Below, in pieces: positions 25,131-37,671 of a DNA stretch of 64,000 nt. The notes under the pieces were generated by a model, which was given only the letters and a program-made list of their open reading frames with translations, made no database searches and had not been told where the DNA came from. The stretch comes from Sisyra terminalis. Lineage: Eukaryota > Arthropoda > Insecta > Neuroptera > Sisyridae. Made by a program: the position numbers and the translations under genes. Within the stretch, counting starts at the first letter, position 1. Every line of letters starts with the position of its first letter. The stretch lies in contig OY292274.1 in NCBI GenBank assembly GCA_958496175.1, positions 63,746,630 to 63,810,629 of the forward strand, read 5' to 3'.

Positions 25131-27661
25131 TATTGGAATCAGCACATAGCCAACGCGATATATGTTTTATGCTAAATATTAAATGCTCGTAATTCAATGA
25201 TGTTAACGAAGACTACTTTTGCTTGGTCTTGTTTCCCGAAATAGGAAAGACAGTAGCAGAGAAGAGATGTCAAATCTCATGATTTAAACAATAACTTAAC
25301 TTTATTAAATGTTTACTACAATGTACTATTTAAAATAAAAATATTTGTACCTATGAACATTGATTATTTTTTTTTTGTGACCCATCTAAAGCTAAGCATT
25401 GTTTATTTGGTCCAAGTAAGCTTTTAAGTTTGACATCCCTATCTAAAGCATTGTTGCAGAGAATATGGACGTAAAAATTCTAAGAAAAACTTATCATAAT
25501 GCAACAATACTCATACCTACTCTTGAATATTATTTAATTGGTAGCACCCAAACTTTGCTTTGAACAAAGAAAATTTTGTTCTATTAAAAGCAGTAGCTGA
25601 AAGCTCCAACGAATAACTAACAATATATTACACTGCTTGTTTATATTAGGTTAAGAAATTATCTGATATTCTTTGATATTGTTGGAGATAATATAAAGCT
25701 TTGTTGTTTTTTAGTTCTGGATACTAAAGCTTTTAAAGCTTTTTCCTTTACAATTTTTAATCGATTCCTAATCTTAGAAAAACATATATGTACATAATTT
25801 CGTTCTTCTTTAATAGAATAATCAGCCAATAAACTTCTTGAAATACAAAAAAATACCCAGGCTTATAAATTTTCCAAATATTTTTTTTTTTTTTTTTTTT
25901 TGATATATTTAGATATTCTTCCCTCATACTTCAATGTTAAAAATATTTTTTTGTAAACGACATCCACCTGTTGAAATATTGTATGGTCTGACCTTGTTTT
26001 TTGGCAATTATTAAGGCGGTCCGAAATTAGTCATCTGAGCATCCAATTATCATAGATTTATTATGAAAAGATTGGAGATATTTTCATTGGTTAAAACAAG
26101 TTTTTGTTTTATGGTATAAAAAGGTAATCATTTTGTGGGTGTTTGAAAATCAAAGCCACTGAAATGTGAAACGGGTATTTGTGTTATTCTTGGCGTAATT
26201 ACTTCATAATGATCATTCATGAGGTCATTCAGGTTTTGCAAGTTAAAGTTTTACGACTAATATGTTTTCATTCTAATTTCTTGCCTACGGCAGAAATTCT
26301 GCCCACGTGTTTTTGTGTTTATATCTGCCAGTGTACGAATGCGTATCGTAATGTTTACATGGAGAAAACATGGTTTTTATGGTAAAATTTAGGTGATACT
26401 GTTATATGGCAGAAAAAATCTTTCGATTAGTTTTCCTTTGGCTTTGATAATATGTTTTGGGCCTTAGACTAATTAGTTAAATTGTACGAAAAACTGTTGT
26501 TTTTCGTTTATTGTATATTCTATAAAACATAAATTCCGCAACTTTTCAAACCTATTGATAAATCAGGAATTACCAAAATCTTTTCAGCGATAATAAATAA
26601 AGATAAATATCTTCTGTTGACCAAAATTGAAACCAAGAAATCATTCAATAGTTATTTTTACAACTTGAAATCTTATCGTCTACATCCTAACGAAGTTTCC
26701 ATCGTTAAAGATTTTATTAAAGTAGTCCTTAACTTCCAACAGAAGTAGAACTACGAAGCATAATTTTTTTATACTTCGGATAGGGAAAATTCATTCGAGA
26801 AGTTTTTTTTTAGGATAGTGGGAATACTATAAAACAATTTTTCTTATACCTAAGCTTTTAAAACACATCCTACTCTCTTAATGTTGTACCATCGGGTTGC
26901 CAATCTTTTATGGAACTTTATCTTCGTCAAAGAGCGTCAACACGAATTTGCTATTTTAATTGGTTTAATATCCAATTTCTTCCAAAAAACTTTCAAAAAT
27001 TAATCACGGAATAAAATTATAGAATGATCTTTTATCTTGATCTGAAGGATTGTCGTAAAAGAATTAATTTAGCTGTAAAAAGAAAATTGTTAATTTTATC
27101 GATAAGAAAATGTGAATGCCTACCAAAATAGCTTTTCCTTAATTGTTGACATGAAAATGTGCCACTTAATTGAAATTGCGAGTTTATGGTAGTTGTAGCT
27201 TAGATATAAGTTATTTAGGGTTGAATATTGATGGCACATCTAGAATCACGGTTCCAAATAATTTACCTAATGCAGCGATTGCTTTTTACTTGTTTGGAAA
27301 ATCTTCAGCAATGCCTGGGGCATAGGGATCTTGCCACTGGAAAAACATTTTTTCTCTTATAATTGCAATACTCTACTTTGTAACAATCAAGTATAATACT
27401 TAATTTTATATTTTTTTCTGGGGATGATGCAGTATTATAATAGGTATCTACGTCCAATATCCACCAGTTACAACTGGAAATCTTTCGTTATCATTTAATA
27501 TAAGGGATGTTTTTTTCCAGAGATATGTACTTTACATTACATTCTTTGGAGAATACTCCTTGTATTTAGTTTCTAGAATGTTAATCCTAGGTTTGTGGAG
27601 AATTTTGGAAAAGTTCATAACAATTAAAAATAGATGTTAATCCGAGTAATTATCAATGTAG
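25131..27661. other. Intergenic DNA; GC-richer patch at about 26,160-26,400
   Basis: A 20-base T run lies near 25881-25900. At about 26160-26400 a block with GCGTAATTACTTCATAATGA and a CCCACGTG E-box is less AT-biased and has several homeodomain-type TAATTA/TAATGA sites, so it could be an enhancer. The 68-codon frame at 26179-26385 has no recognisable domain. The rest holds nothing identifiable. Confidence 0.35.
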
Positions 27662-27669
27662 ATGAAGAT

Positions 27670-28378
27670 CAGGGGCGTAGCTACCTAGGGGCTAGGCGGG
27701 CAGTGCCCCGGGGCCTTCAAACTCAGGGGGCCCTCGAATCCTTACCAGAAATCTTGATCAAACTGAACTTTTGGAAATCCAGTTGGAAGTTCACCAATTA
27801 TGTAAGAAAATAATGAGCAAATATGGAGTGCTAGAATGCGACTTAACGGAAGTATTTACAACAATGTTATTATTTTTTACAATTCCTGTCACTACTGCAA
27901 CAGCAGAAAGGTCATTTAGCAAATTAAAAATAATAAAAAAATATTTAAGAAATAATATGGGCCAAACTCGACTTCGACATTTATCGCTAATAGCAATTGA
28001 AAACAAAACCGCATCAAGCCTGGATTTAAACGAAGTCTTTGATACTTTTGCGAAAACTAAAGCTAGGAAAAAATTGTAAATATAATTGTTATTTAGTCAG
28101 TTGGTAGGCCCGACCTTTATATAATAAACCCTTGAATCTTCTCTATTTCTTTTATTAGCCAAACCTACACCAAGTATTAATTGTAATTTATGTTGGTACT
28201 GTTTAATATTTTTATTACCTGCCCTGCAGTGCACAAAAAAGGGCTTAATTAGCTTAGCATTTTTAAAGTATTTGTATATTTCATATTTTTATTTGATAAA
28301 ACCTAATCAGTTTACATAGCAATGGGGCTCCATTTTTTTATTTTCCCCAGGACCCTTGATTATCTATCTACGCCACTG
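27670..28378 (+). mobile_element. hAT deletion derivative, copy 1, with 8-bp target duplication
   Basis: It starts CAGGGGCGTAGCTACCTAGG and ends ATCTACGCCACTG, imperfect inverted repeats. Exact 8-bp direct repeats ATGAAGAT flank it at 27662-27669 and 28379-28386. The 709-bp body keeps only the 3' end of a hAT transposase gene. Related copies lie at 30157-30871 and, inverted, 53448-54154. Confidence 0.92.
27771..28079 (+). pseudogene. hAT transposase C-terminal dimerisation domain remnant
   Basis: An uninterrupted frame of about 102 codons encodes the hAT family C-terminal (hATC) dimerisation region. It contains [20 protein letters not shown] followed by [17 protein letters not shown], typical of ZMYM1-like hAT transposases. 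The DNA-binding zinc finger and the RNase H-like catalytic part are gone: the frame runs almost directly out of the 5' terminal repeat. The first in-frame ATG is at the MSKYG position (27813), giving about 88 residues. It cannot catalyse transposition; if made it could only dimerise with full-length transposase. Confidence 0.85.
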
Positions 28379-28386
28379 ATGAAGAT

Positions 28387-30148
28387 ATATCGGTTTTATG
28401 CAAAAAAAAACATTCTTTAAATACACAAATAGTGCGGAAATGTATTCCGAAAGACAGTCTGGCAAGTCGGCGTTTCCGCTGTTCTTTTGTGGTTAATATA
28501 CAACAATAGACACGAACCAAAGTCGGAATTCTTTGAAACGTTAACTAACCAGGTAATTTTCTTACTTCAAAAGTTTTAAATTATTTTTATTGTTGAAGCA
28601 AATTTTCTGCATCTTGCACTTTAATTTTTATTTAAATACAAAATGCAACAATCAATTACTCGTTAAATTTATCTTGTTAAAATATATCTTTTCATCTCAT
28701 GTTAATAAACCACCTGTTAATCGTAGGTAACTAATCTTTATAGTTTTCTCTATAAAAAAAATTTCATTTAGATATTCAATATAAAAAAATAGTCATTAAA
28801 TTCAACTATTATTAACATTTTAACCGAAAAAGCTAATACAAGGAATTGTAACCAAGTTTTCCTTCATGCAAATTCTGCAACCCTGATACCCACATGGTCA
28901 TATATACTCGTAAGTATCACAATGTGCTATCAAGGGAAGAATAACGATAAAAATTTAATACTTACTAACGAGATATACTCGTATACCTACTCCTTGATAA
29001 CAACTAACACTTTTTGACTTTTCACCCCTTTTACAAATCTATGCATAATGAATGCCAATATCATTTTTACCTGTAATTTTACCAGTAAACTCCAATTAAA
29101 ACTGCTAAATGATATCTCATCATATTTTAATTATCAAATCAATTTTATCAATAAATTCATCAATATTTATTTTAACACCTACCACGTCGGTGTTAATTAT
29201 GTCGGCACTTCGAGCGTAAAAAGCGAAGGCGGAAATGTCGTCCGCCACTGCATAAAAGGGTGTCAATAAAGAACTGCGACGCATAAGAAATAGGGTGAAA
29301 ACAACCCTGACGACTTGAATGAAAACCCCTATAACCAAAAAGAAAGTTTGCCAGCAGCTCGTATTGTATTCTTCCCTGTTCATTGTCGGTGGCTTAAAAA
29401 TAAGGATAGGAACATTATCAGGGCGGGGTTACACCCTTCAATATTGCTCTTGTCATACTATTCTCCTCTTGTCGTTACAGTTATGCAAAAATGCTATTCA
29501 GACACCTGCTTCCAATTATGGCAACCATAACATGCATTGTGTGCTAATTGGCTGCTAAATGTGAAACTTGCGAGACATTGCAATGCCAATTTGAATCGCT
29601 TAAAGAAAATAATTTCAGGTTTTTTATTATGCAGTTTTACGTAAAGTATATTTATGCAGTTTATTCTAGATCTAGATAAGTATAAAAGTTTTACCGTAAA
29701 AAAGGCCTTTAAACTGCAAATCTGAAAATTCGAGTACCTACCTATACTTAAATAGGCAAAAGCTCTTTCAAAGCTGCAAGCAGATCTATAATAGTAAGTT
29801 CTTAATTATAATAGCTTAAATAGGATAATAGTTCTAGTGGACTAATAACAAATTTTCCGGAAAAAATAAGCAGCATTTGAAATTAATCTTCATCTAAAAT
29901 ACTTATATCTCTTATGCTATTATCATCGTTGAAAGTAAATGGTATCTTTTACTCTCCAGACTTTATAGGTAACTACAATATTAAAGTAGTATTTTCATAT
30001 ATTTATTATTAATTTCGATTATGTAGTTTAAAGTTGCAGTTCCAAAGATTTCAGGATCTTTTTTATTTTTAAAAAGTTTGCACTTAGTTTTCTATTTTTT
30101 GCAACATTTCACTGTTAATTACTGCTTTTTCAAAAGATTATAAATAAC
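28387..30148. other. Intergenic DNA; GC-richer conserved-looking island at 29,160-29,620
   Basis: Between 29160 and 29620 composition rises and several open frames overlap on both strands (29048-29269 plus, 29120-29383 minus, 29315-29530 and 29319-29558 plus), none with a known domain. Blocks such as GTCAATAAAGAACTGCGACG and CGGGGTTACACCCTTC look like constrained non-coding sequence. A cis-regulatory element is my best guess. The rest is AT-rich. Confidence 0.35.
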
Positions 30149-30156
30149 AGTACAGA

Positions 30157-30871
30157 CAGTGGCGTAGCTATCTAGGAGCAAGGGGGGGGCAGTGCCCAAG
30201 GGCCCTCAAGCTCAAGAGGCCCTCGAATCCTTACCAGAAATCTTGATCAAACTGAACTTTTGGAAATTCAGTTGGAAGTTCACCAGTTATGTTAGGAAAT
30301 AATGAGCAAATATGGAGTGCTAGAATGAGACCTAACGGAAGTAGTTACAGCAATTTTATTATTCTTTACATCTCCTGTCTCTTCTGCAGCAGCTGAAAGG
30401 GCATTTAGCAAATTAAAAATAATAAAAAAGTATTTAAGAAATAATATGGGCCAAACTCGACTCCGATAATTATCGCTAATAACAATTGAAAACAAAACCG
30501 CATCAAGCCTGGATTTAAACGAAATTATTGATACTTTTACGAAAACTAAAGCTAAGAAAAAATTGTAAATATAATTGTTATTTAGTCAGTTGGTAGGCCC
30601 GACCTTTATATAATAAACCCTTGAATCTTCTCTATTTCGTTTTATTAGCCAAACCTACACCAAGTATTAATTGTAATTTATGTTATTAGTGTTTAATATT
30701 TTTATTCCCTGCTCTGCAGTGCACAAAAACGAGCTTAAGTAGTTTTTGAGCATTTTTAAAGTGTTTGTATATTTCATATTTTTATTAGATAAAACCTAAT
30801 CAGTTTACATAGCAGTGGGGCTCCATTTTTTAATTTGCCCCAGGGCCCTTGGTTACCTAACTACGCCACTG
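30157..30871 (+). mobile_element. hAT deletion derivative, copy 2, with 8-bp target duplication
   Basis: It starts CAGTGGCGTAGCTATCTAGG and ends AACTACGCCACTG. Flanking 8-mers AGTACAGA (30149-30156) and AGTATAGA (30872-30879) match in 7 of 8. It has the same structure as copy 1, but the remnant transposase frame is broken by in-frame stops, so it is older or under less constraint. Confidence 0.9.
30263..30568 (+). pseudogene. hAT C-terminal domain remnant, broken
   Basis: Plus-strand translation parallels copy 1 ([20 protein letters not shown]) but has a stop early in the frame (GAGACCTAA near 30327) and another where copy 1 has the LRHL histidine (CTCCGATAATTA near 30462). Confidence 0.8.
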
Positions 30872-30879
30872 AGTATAGA

Positions 30880-33689
30880 TGTATAATTTTAACAAATAAA
30901 TGTCATTTTGTTAAAACTTATTCTTTATACTGTTATTTATAATCGCTTGCAAAAGCAGTAATAAACAATAAATAAATATTATTTATAGGTTGTTTCAAAA
31001 GTATTGCATTGGTTCTACTAAAGAGCTTTTGAAAAGAAAAGATTTCCATTTTCTTTAATATTAACTATTTTCTAGAATTATTAAAATAAAAAAACTTGAA
31101 ATTTAAGGAATATCTGTTAAATAATAGTCTCTAATAAAAAAGGCGTGAGTGAAACATCATTAATAAGCCATTAATTTATTTACAAAATTTCGAAATAATT
31201 AATGTTTAAGTTAGGGTTTGTACCTCTTTATATTAAATGGCTTAAAGGGTGGCAAATGAATATGTATTTGCCAATTATTTTCAACCGGAAAGAGGTATGG
31301 TCACACATGGCACTTGCCAAGGGTTTTGGCTTACAAAAGGGCTTTGCAATACGAAAAATTATTGATGTAAGTATAATTCGAAAATTCACAACCGTTTTTC
31401 CGCAAAACTGGTTAGAAGATGGGGTGAAAAGATCAACTGAAATATAGTTATATATTTATTCAAAAGTAAACTAACATTGACCATTTATAGTTTACTTTTA
31501 GTAATACATTTTTAATCATTGTTAATACAGTAAAGTAAAGAGAATTCTTAATAATAAATTCTTAATTCTTTCTTTTGAGTTATTACTTTTCATTCGCCGT
31601 GCCGAATTCGAATGCCACGAGCTTATGAGAGCTTAAAAGTAGTCCTGCGTTAGAAAGGAATGGTTCCAGACTTAATCCCTTAAATTTGTTGATATAATAA
31701 GTAGTAATGCAAAACGAAATAATGAAAATTATAGACCAATATAGATAGAGATCAGTCTTCATTAATGATACCAGTAATTAGGTTATCTTTTTATTTGATA
31801 TGTTTTAAAAATAGATGATAACATTCAGATCTCAGCTTTTATTAAATAAAAAGACAATTCAGGTTGTTTAAGATCGGTTTTAAAAATTTATATACTTACG
31901 AGGGATCAAAAAGTTTTGTCGTTTATTTAATATAAAATTAAAACCAAAATTTTGAAAAAAATAAATTTTAAATCAATGGTACAATCATCTTCAATATCAC
32001 CAACCTTTTGATATCTTGTTGCAAATTTTTAATGACAAATTAGTATTAATCAATTGCATTTACTAAGCAAAATATCAGGCAATAACAGTTTAAACATAAT
32101 TTTAGTTTTCAATTTTCTTACCATTAAGAAAATGCTTCAGCAATTGAAATGAATAGAAATCCGATGGAATAACTTTGGACAATTGTGGTGGATAAGGTAA
32201 ATCATCCACCCTTAATTTATTTTTTTGTCTCCGGGGTTTTTCTTGTGCAGAGAAGTCTTGCATTATTATCGTATTGCAGAATAAGGTTTATTCTTTTGGT
32301 AATTCTTGGGAACTTTTGGGTACTTCAGTGGTCAATATTTGACAGCTTTTCGACTATTGGACAGCAATTTGATATCACTTCCTTCCTTAACATCTTATTG
32401 TTGAAAATTTTTATCATTTTTGGCTGGTACAAGTTGGAGAACTCAAAATTATTGATTTGAACTTAAAAAAGCTCATTTGGCTTCAATGAACATCTAATGC
32501 ATTTGAATAAAAGTTGAAAATGTTTTGATGGCTAGTAACCTACTACCATGTGAAATTCGATGAGTATATAATATCGAAATTGAATTCCTTCAGGCTTTTG
32601 TCTAAGTATTTTAATATAAATTTGAGAATAATAATTAATTTGTAGTCCTTACTATTTAATAAGTTACTCTACATATATAATGCTTTGGTATAGCTTTGAA
32701 ATAACTTATAATCCGCTAATGGCAATTGAAAAGTTCAGAAACTACTTTACTTTACATTAAAATCAAGCAAAACCAACAAGGATTGGATATATCAACTGAG
32801 TTTTCTAGTATAAATCATTTTTTGTAATGTTTAAGAAGGCAAAACTTGTTTCTTAATTATATTTTACAACATTACATTATGGGAAATTTGTTGCATGTAT
32901 TACTAATTTAATTATCTTTACATTCGATTTCTTAAGTTTTCATTTCGATGCTATTTTGTGCTAAATATTCAATAAGCAGTTATAAACTTCAAAAAAATTA
33001 GTCTTTAATATTTATTTCAAACGGTCAAACAATGAATTTATTTCTTGAAAAATTGATAATTATGGTCGTTATAATAAATTTGATTTTTGATGAATTTTGG
33101 CGATAATTAAAACAAAAAAATACGTAAAAAAAATGATTATTGAAATTTGATTTCCCCACCAATTTAAACAATGACCAATTATTGTAATTTGATACAAATT
33201 ATGGAATAGCTACACAAATCTAAAGACATATTGGTTCTTTTTGCACAATTTTCACATGTGGATCAACAATGTACGTTGAAATTATTAATAATTTCTTTTA
33301 AATTGTATTTTAAAGTACATGATTTAAACTGGAACAGATTTTGGTACGTATCTTTAAAGCAATTGTTATTTTAAATATATTTCACCGTAGTTTCCTCGAG
33401 CTTTTCTTATTGCATGGTCTTAGGGATGATTTTCAGTAAAATGTAGTATTTTTCATCTTCAGTTTCTTCCAACTTCCTAATTATAACTTTTTAGCTATAT
33501 ACTTCATGTGCTAATGAATATTATGAAACCGGAATTCTGTGCCCAATAGAGGGTCTGCCAAATCATGTCGTTGAGAATTTTTTTTTGTTTTGATAATTAA
33601 GATTTCCCCATTCGTAAAAGTCAGCAAAAGTGTACATTTCGTAAAGCTTCATCATTTTTAATAGCATTGAACATGTTGAGTTTTGAGCC
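30880..33689. other. AT-rich intergenic DNA
   Basis: At about 31800-31890 a block with AGATGATAACATTCAGATCT and AAAAAGACAATTCAGGTT matches sequence at and just before the left arm of the palindrome at 35322-35651, so it is a truncated copy of that element. Frames at 31202-31447 and 32185-32460 have no recognisable domain. Confidence 0.45.
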
Positions 33690-33699
33690 TTAATAGTAC

Positions 33700-34315
33700 C
33701 TACGATTCGTGGATAGCATTAATTTTCTATTATCATTTAAACAAAAATTGCTGCGCAATTGCGTCGTATGCTTGTCGAAGCTTTCGTTGACCATGCTTTT
33801 AGGAAATATCAGTGTTTTACGGGGTTTCAAAATTTTAAAAACGGTGCTATCGACGTTAAGAACGTGGAAGATCATGGGAAAAATTTAAAGACATTGCATT
33901 GTTTGAGTTATTAAATGGGAATGATAGTCAAACACAACATAACTTTCGATAGTAAATATAAACCGAGCTTTAGCGTGAAAAACGGCCAGAATATCAAAAA
34001 AGGCAATACAAAGTGATTTTAATGCACGGTAATTCCCCTGGCCACATAGAAAAACTTAATTGGGAATTTAACTTTAATTGGGAAATATTTTTCATGTGGT
34101 TTACTCCCTAGATTTGATTCCTTCAGATTATTACTTATTTCCGTCGATGGGACACGCATTTGCTAAGCAGCACGTCTCATCTTACGAAGATCTAAAATAA
34201 TAATTCGATGACGGGTTTTGCTCCAAAGATGATTATTTTTTGTTGACACAGGTATTCCCAACTTTGTTAGAAAGATGGCAACAATGTATAGTTAATAAAG
34301 GAAATTTTTTTGAAT
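33700..34315 (+). pseudogene. Mariner transposase fossil, internally deleted
   Basis: Plus-strand translation in shifting frames gives AQLRRMLVEAF and FTGFQNFKNGAIDVKNVEDH (N-terminal helix-turn-helix region). After a deletion come REKRPEYQKRQYKVILMHGN, then YSLDLIPSDYYLFPSMGHAF and AKQHVSSYEDLK. These match the order and spacing of the C-terminal catalytic part of mariner transposases, including the SDYxLF block with the last catalytic Asp. Tandem stops follow EDLK. Terminal repeats were not found with confidence. It differs from the mariner at 37672-38610 and resembles the cecropia-type lineage. Confidence 0.75.
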
Positions 34316-34590
34316 AAAATAAGAATTTTAATGTAGAAATAATGAAATCTTATTTTCAGAAAAAAAAAACAGGTTCCTTATTAACATACCAGCACTATGA
34401 ATTAGAAGTAGAAAATTTGATAGAAACATTACTGATAATAATTCAATTACAATCAAAACTATATTTAGTTGTCATCAGTTGATTTGTTTAGAAATAATTG
34501 AAATAAGTATAACAAAAATTAAATCAAAAAATAGGTTTATCCATAAGGTTTATATATGAGGCTTTTTACGTTCATTAAGTTTCAACTCTA
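34316..34590. other. AT-rich spacer, nothing recognised
   Basis: Sequence between the mariner fossil and the CCCAATGGGG repeat element; no frames, RNA genes or repeat ends were recognised. Confidence 0.4.
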
Positions 34591-34850
34591 TAAAATTCCG
34601 ACTAGAAATTACTTTGAGAATATTCAAGGTATGTATTGGGCCTTCATTGGAGCCCAATGAGGCATGCCCAACTGGGAAATCCCTAGTAGGACCCAACGAG
34701 GGCTTCAATGGAGGATGCTCTATAAGAAAATTCCTAATAGGAAAATCTCAATTGGGGCCCAACGTGGATTCCAATGGGGCATACTATACTCAATAGGGAA
34801 ATCTCCATTGGGCCCTATGTGGGCCCACAGCAGGAGAGAGCTCAACGTTG
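34591..34850. repeat. CCCAATGGGG-rich repeat element
   Basis: It begins AATTCCGACTAGAAATTACT and contains several GGGCCCAA and CCAATGGGGC-like blocks, palindromic and spaced 30-50 bp apart. The same terminal block, inverted (AGTAATTTCTAGTCGGAATA), ends each of the two units at 43187-44105. Frames at 34614-34939 read this repeat and are not genes. Confidence 0.7.
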
Positions 34851-35321
34851 AAATATATATTAATTCGTATAGCTCTTGTGAGACTAATTCTGTATATAAG
34901 TTGCCAGATATGTTCTCTAAACTTTTGATCCTCTTATAAACTTTGTTTCATTTACCTACCTCGTGAAAAATATACGACTAAATCAATTCAACTAATCAAT
35001 TAAACTGAAACATCTTCCTAATTTAGAACATAATGAACTTATATTGTAATTTTCCGGTGGTGTAATTTGTATTCAATATATTTTCACACCAATTTCTCAT
35101 TTAAGTTTGTTTTTTATTAAAATATTTTATTAGATGAAACTTAATAGATTTCTCCCCCTTTTGTGCTTTTCTCCCAATGTCCTCCGGTGCTAGCGATAGG
35201 ATGCTGCATAGTATGTTATATGATAAATTATCATATTCTTGAATTTGTTTATTGCATTGTTCGACTTAAACTTTTAAAGAAAATAGATGATAAAATTCAG
35301 ATCTTAGCTTTTATATTTTTT
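34851..35321. other. AT-rich spacer
   Basis: Nothing recognised apart from AAATAGATGATAAAATTCAG near 35281, shared with the truncated repeat at 31.8 kb. Confidence 0.45.
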
Positions 35322-35651
35322 AAATAAAAAGACAATTCAGGTTATTTAAGATCTTTTTGTTTTTTATTTTTTATTTAATATTTTTATTATTCAATTAGCT
35401 ACGTTCCGTTACTCATCGTAACTTCTTCAGGCTTCTTGATTCACAAAAATAAAATATTTTTAATTTAAATTCAATAAATTGAATTTAAATTATTCATTGA
35501 ATTTAAATTAAAAATATTTTATTTTTGTGAATCAAGAAGCCTGAAGAAGTTACGATTAGTAACGAAACGTAGCTAATTGAATAATAAAAATATTAATTAA
35601 AAAATAAAAAACAAAAAGATCTTAAATAACCTGAATTGTCTTCTTATTTTA
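35322..35651. mobile_element. 330-bp palindromic element with hammerhead-like cores in both arms
   Basis: The left arm (35322-35475) and right arm (about 35497-35651) are reverse complements over about 150 bp, from AAAAGACAATTCAGGTTATT outward to an axis in TTAAATTCAATAAATTGAAT. Each arm has a CTGAAGA...GAAAC-type core facing outward. The right-arm core is intact (35538-35574); the left arm has GGAAC in place of GAAAC. No coding sequence. Confidence 0.85.
35538..35574 (+). ncRNA. Hammerhead-ribozyme-like motif
   Basis: AGC, CTGAAGA, a 5-bp stem II (GUUAC/GUAAC) with a GAUUA loop, GAAAC, GUA, GCU. The flanking AGC and GCU can pair as a short stem I. CUGANGA and GAAA are intact and the cleavage position would be UA, allowed by the UH rule. 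Stems I and III are very short, so activity as a monomer is doubtful. Confidence 0.45.
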
Positions 35652-37349
35652 AAGAAAACTTATCTTATACTCGAATGAATCACCTAAGATTGAAGCTTCA
35701 TACTTGGGGACAAGAAAATATTTAGATATATACCTGTTACATTTGAAACTTAATACCAATAGCAAAGAAGTATAAACTAATCTTAATTGAGCTTTCAAAC
35801 AACTTACAAATTCGTTATAATTCAATCGAGTTTTCATCGTAAAAGTATTTCAAATAAACTTATGAAATATCTAGAAGATAACTCAAATTCTTACAAATAT
35901 TAAACAGTAGAAAATATGCAGAACTACTTGAAAAACCAATTTAGATTATATTATACTTCTAATAAATATCATTGAGATTATTTCTAACAATATTACATCC
36001 ATATTGGTTTCCGGATAGTTTTTAGGTATACAATTTTATGGGAGCTTCACTTAAAGATTCTTTAAGCCCTCGAATCCCTGACTTAATAATTGCCCAGGTA
36101 CTTATATAATAATAACTATGTAAGTCATTCAAGTGAATTTCCTGGTATCGATTTATTAATTTCATAGAATCGAAGAACAGGAATTTTCTGATTCAAGTTG
36201 TTGATATAACACTAATTCCTTTCTTCCCTTTCTTCCCTTTTTTCTGATTTTCCTTCTTTCTTCCTACCTTTAACAAACATTAATGATCCCCAGCCAAAAA
36301 AATAAACGTAAGGAGCCACTAAAAGACTTCAAAAAGCTTAAAATCAATTCAAATGTTAGGAAGGGACTATATGTATTTCTAAAATGCAAACTTTTTGAAG
36401 GTTTCTTCATATGAACTTCATCATATTAATTCTGATAAACACCAAACTTGCCTATCTATATACGTTGATGTTTGATAAACTTACCTTCAAGTAATTTAAA
36501 TACTATCAAAAGCGATGTTGTTGTGCTTTTAGTAGTACAAAAGCTTCAAAGGAAAACTTGTAACATACTCTCCTCCAAACAATTATCCGAAATATTTACA
36601 TAGAAAATGGCGAAGCGCATACTATTCTGAAATTGGTTTCTACCTATTTATTATTTTCCATTAATAAACGTCGAAAAAAGAGAGAAACTTATTGTGCCAC
36701 AAACACGAGAAATGGGGTGAGAAAACGCCTACCCTTAAATATACAAACCCGAGTCGAGTGATGTCTCCTTTTCGTATTATTTCAACGATCATCACATTAG
36801 TGAAACGAGGATGCAGTAGGTACATTCATTGCTCGAAAGGGTGTAAAACCCTCTAACCATAATACAATCTATCATTCATTCAACATCCCCAAGCAAACCT
36901 CTTCTCTTAACCCATACATATAGGCATTAGGCACCCTTTGGAATGAATTCAAATTCGTGTGTTGTCAATCCATGCATATTTACGACCCTCTTGATATACA
37001 CATTGCAAGCGTAGGTACTATTACCGAAAAAAAAGTGGTATGAGTACTACAATCGAAATTTTGGATAAGGGGAAAGCACATTCTAAAGCCGATTTTAAGT
37101 GCAGGGGATGATTTTCATTAGATTCATCAGAGAGGAATGTAGGTCAAATTTACGTAAATGTAGGTTAAATGGAATTGAGTTTTTATTGCATTTTCCAAAA
37201 GACCTTTTTCTTTTACAATTAATTTTTTTTAGTCAGAAAAATAAACTTCCACTCTTTAAAAATATAATACCTATATAAAAATCAGCTAAAATTTCTAAAA
37301 TGCTATGTCAATGATTAAAGTTCGAACATACTTATGTTAAGTAATCAGC
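35652..37349. other. Intergenic DNA, no gene seen
   Basis: The segment 36600-37060 is less AT-biased (GAAACGAGGATGCAGTAGG and neighbours) and may be regulatory. A 62-codon minus frame at 35649-35837 has no recognisable domain. Confidence 0.4.
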
Positions 37350-37595
37350 CCCCGCTTTAGGGGTGGGCAACCCGGGCGGTCGCCCGGGGCGGAAAATTTC
37401 AGGGGCGGCATTTTGTCATATTTGATATACAATATGAACAAAAATGTGAAAAAAATAGTTTTTAGTTAAAAAAATATTTTTCCAAAAAATTAAAAATTTT
37501 GTGATATTAAAACTCTGTGTTTTTTCAACCCTGAAGGGGCGGCATTTTTTCATCTTGCCAAGGGCGGCAAATTTGCTAGAGCAGGGCCTGTAAGT
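37350..37595. mobile_element. Probable hAT-type MITE fragment, GC-rich ends
   Basis: GGGGTGGGCAACCCGGGCGG and CGCCCGGGGCGG at 37361-37393, then repeated GGGGCGGCATTTT blocks and a closing GCAGGGCC near 37580, are characteristic of hAT-like short elements. Target duplications could not be matched. The minus frame at 37416-37649 is not a gene. Confidence 0.45.
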
Positions 37596-37671
37596 AATTG
37601 TTACAATAAAAATAAAATCGTTACAATGGATTACAGAGTATAGTTTCATAAAAAAAATATATTAGGTTGGC

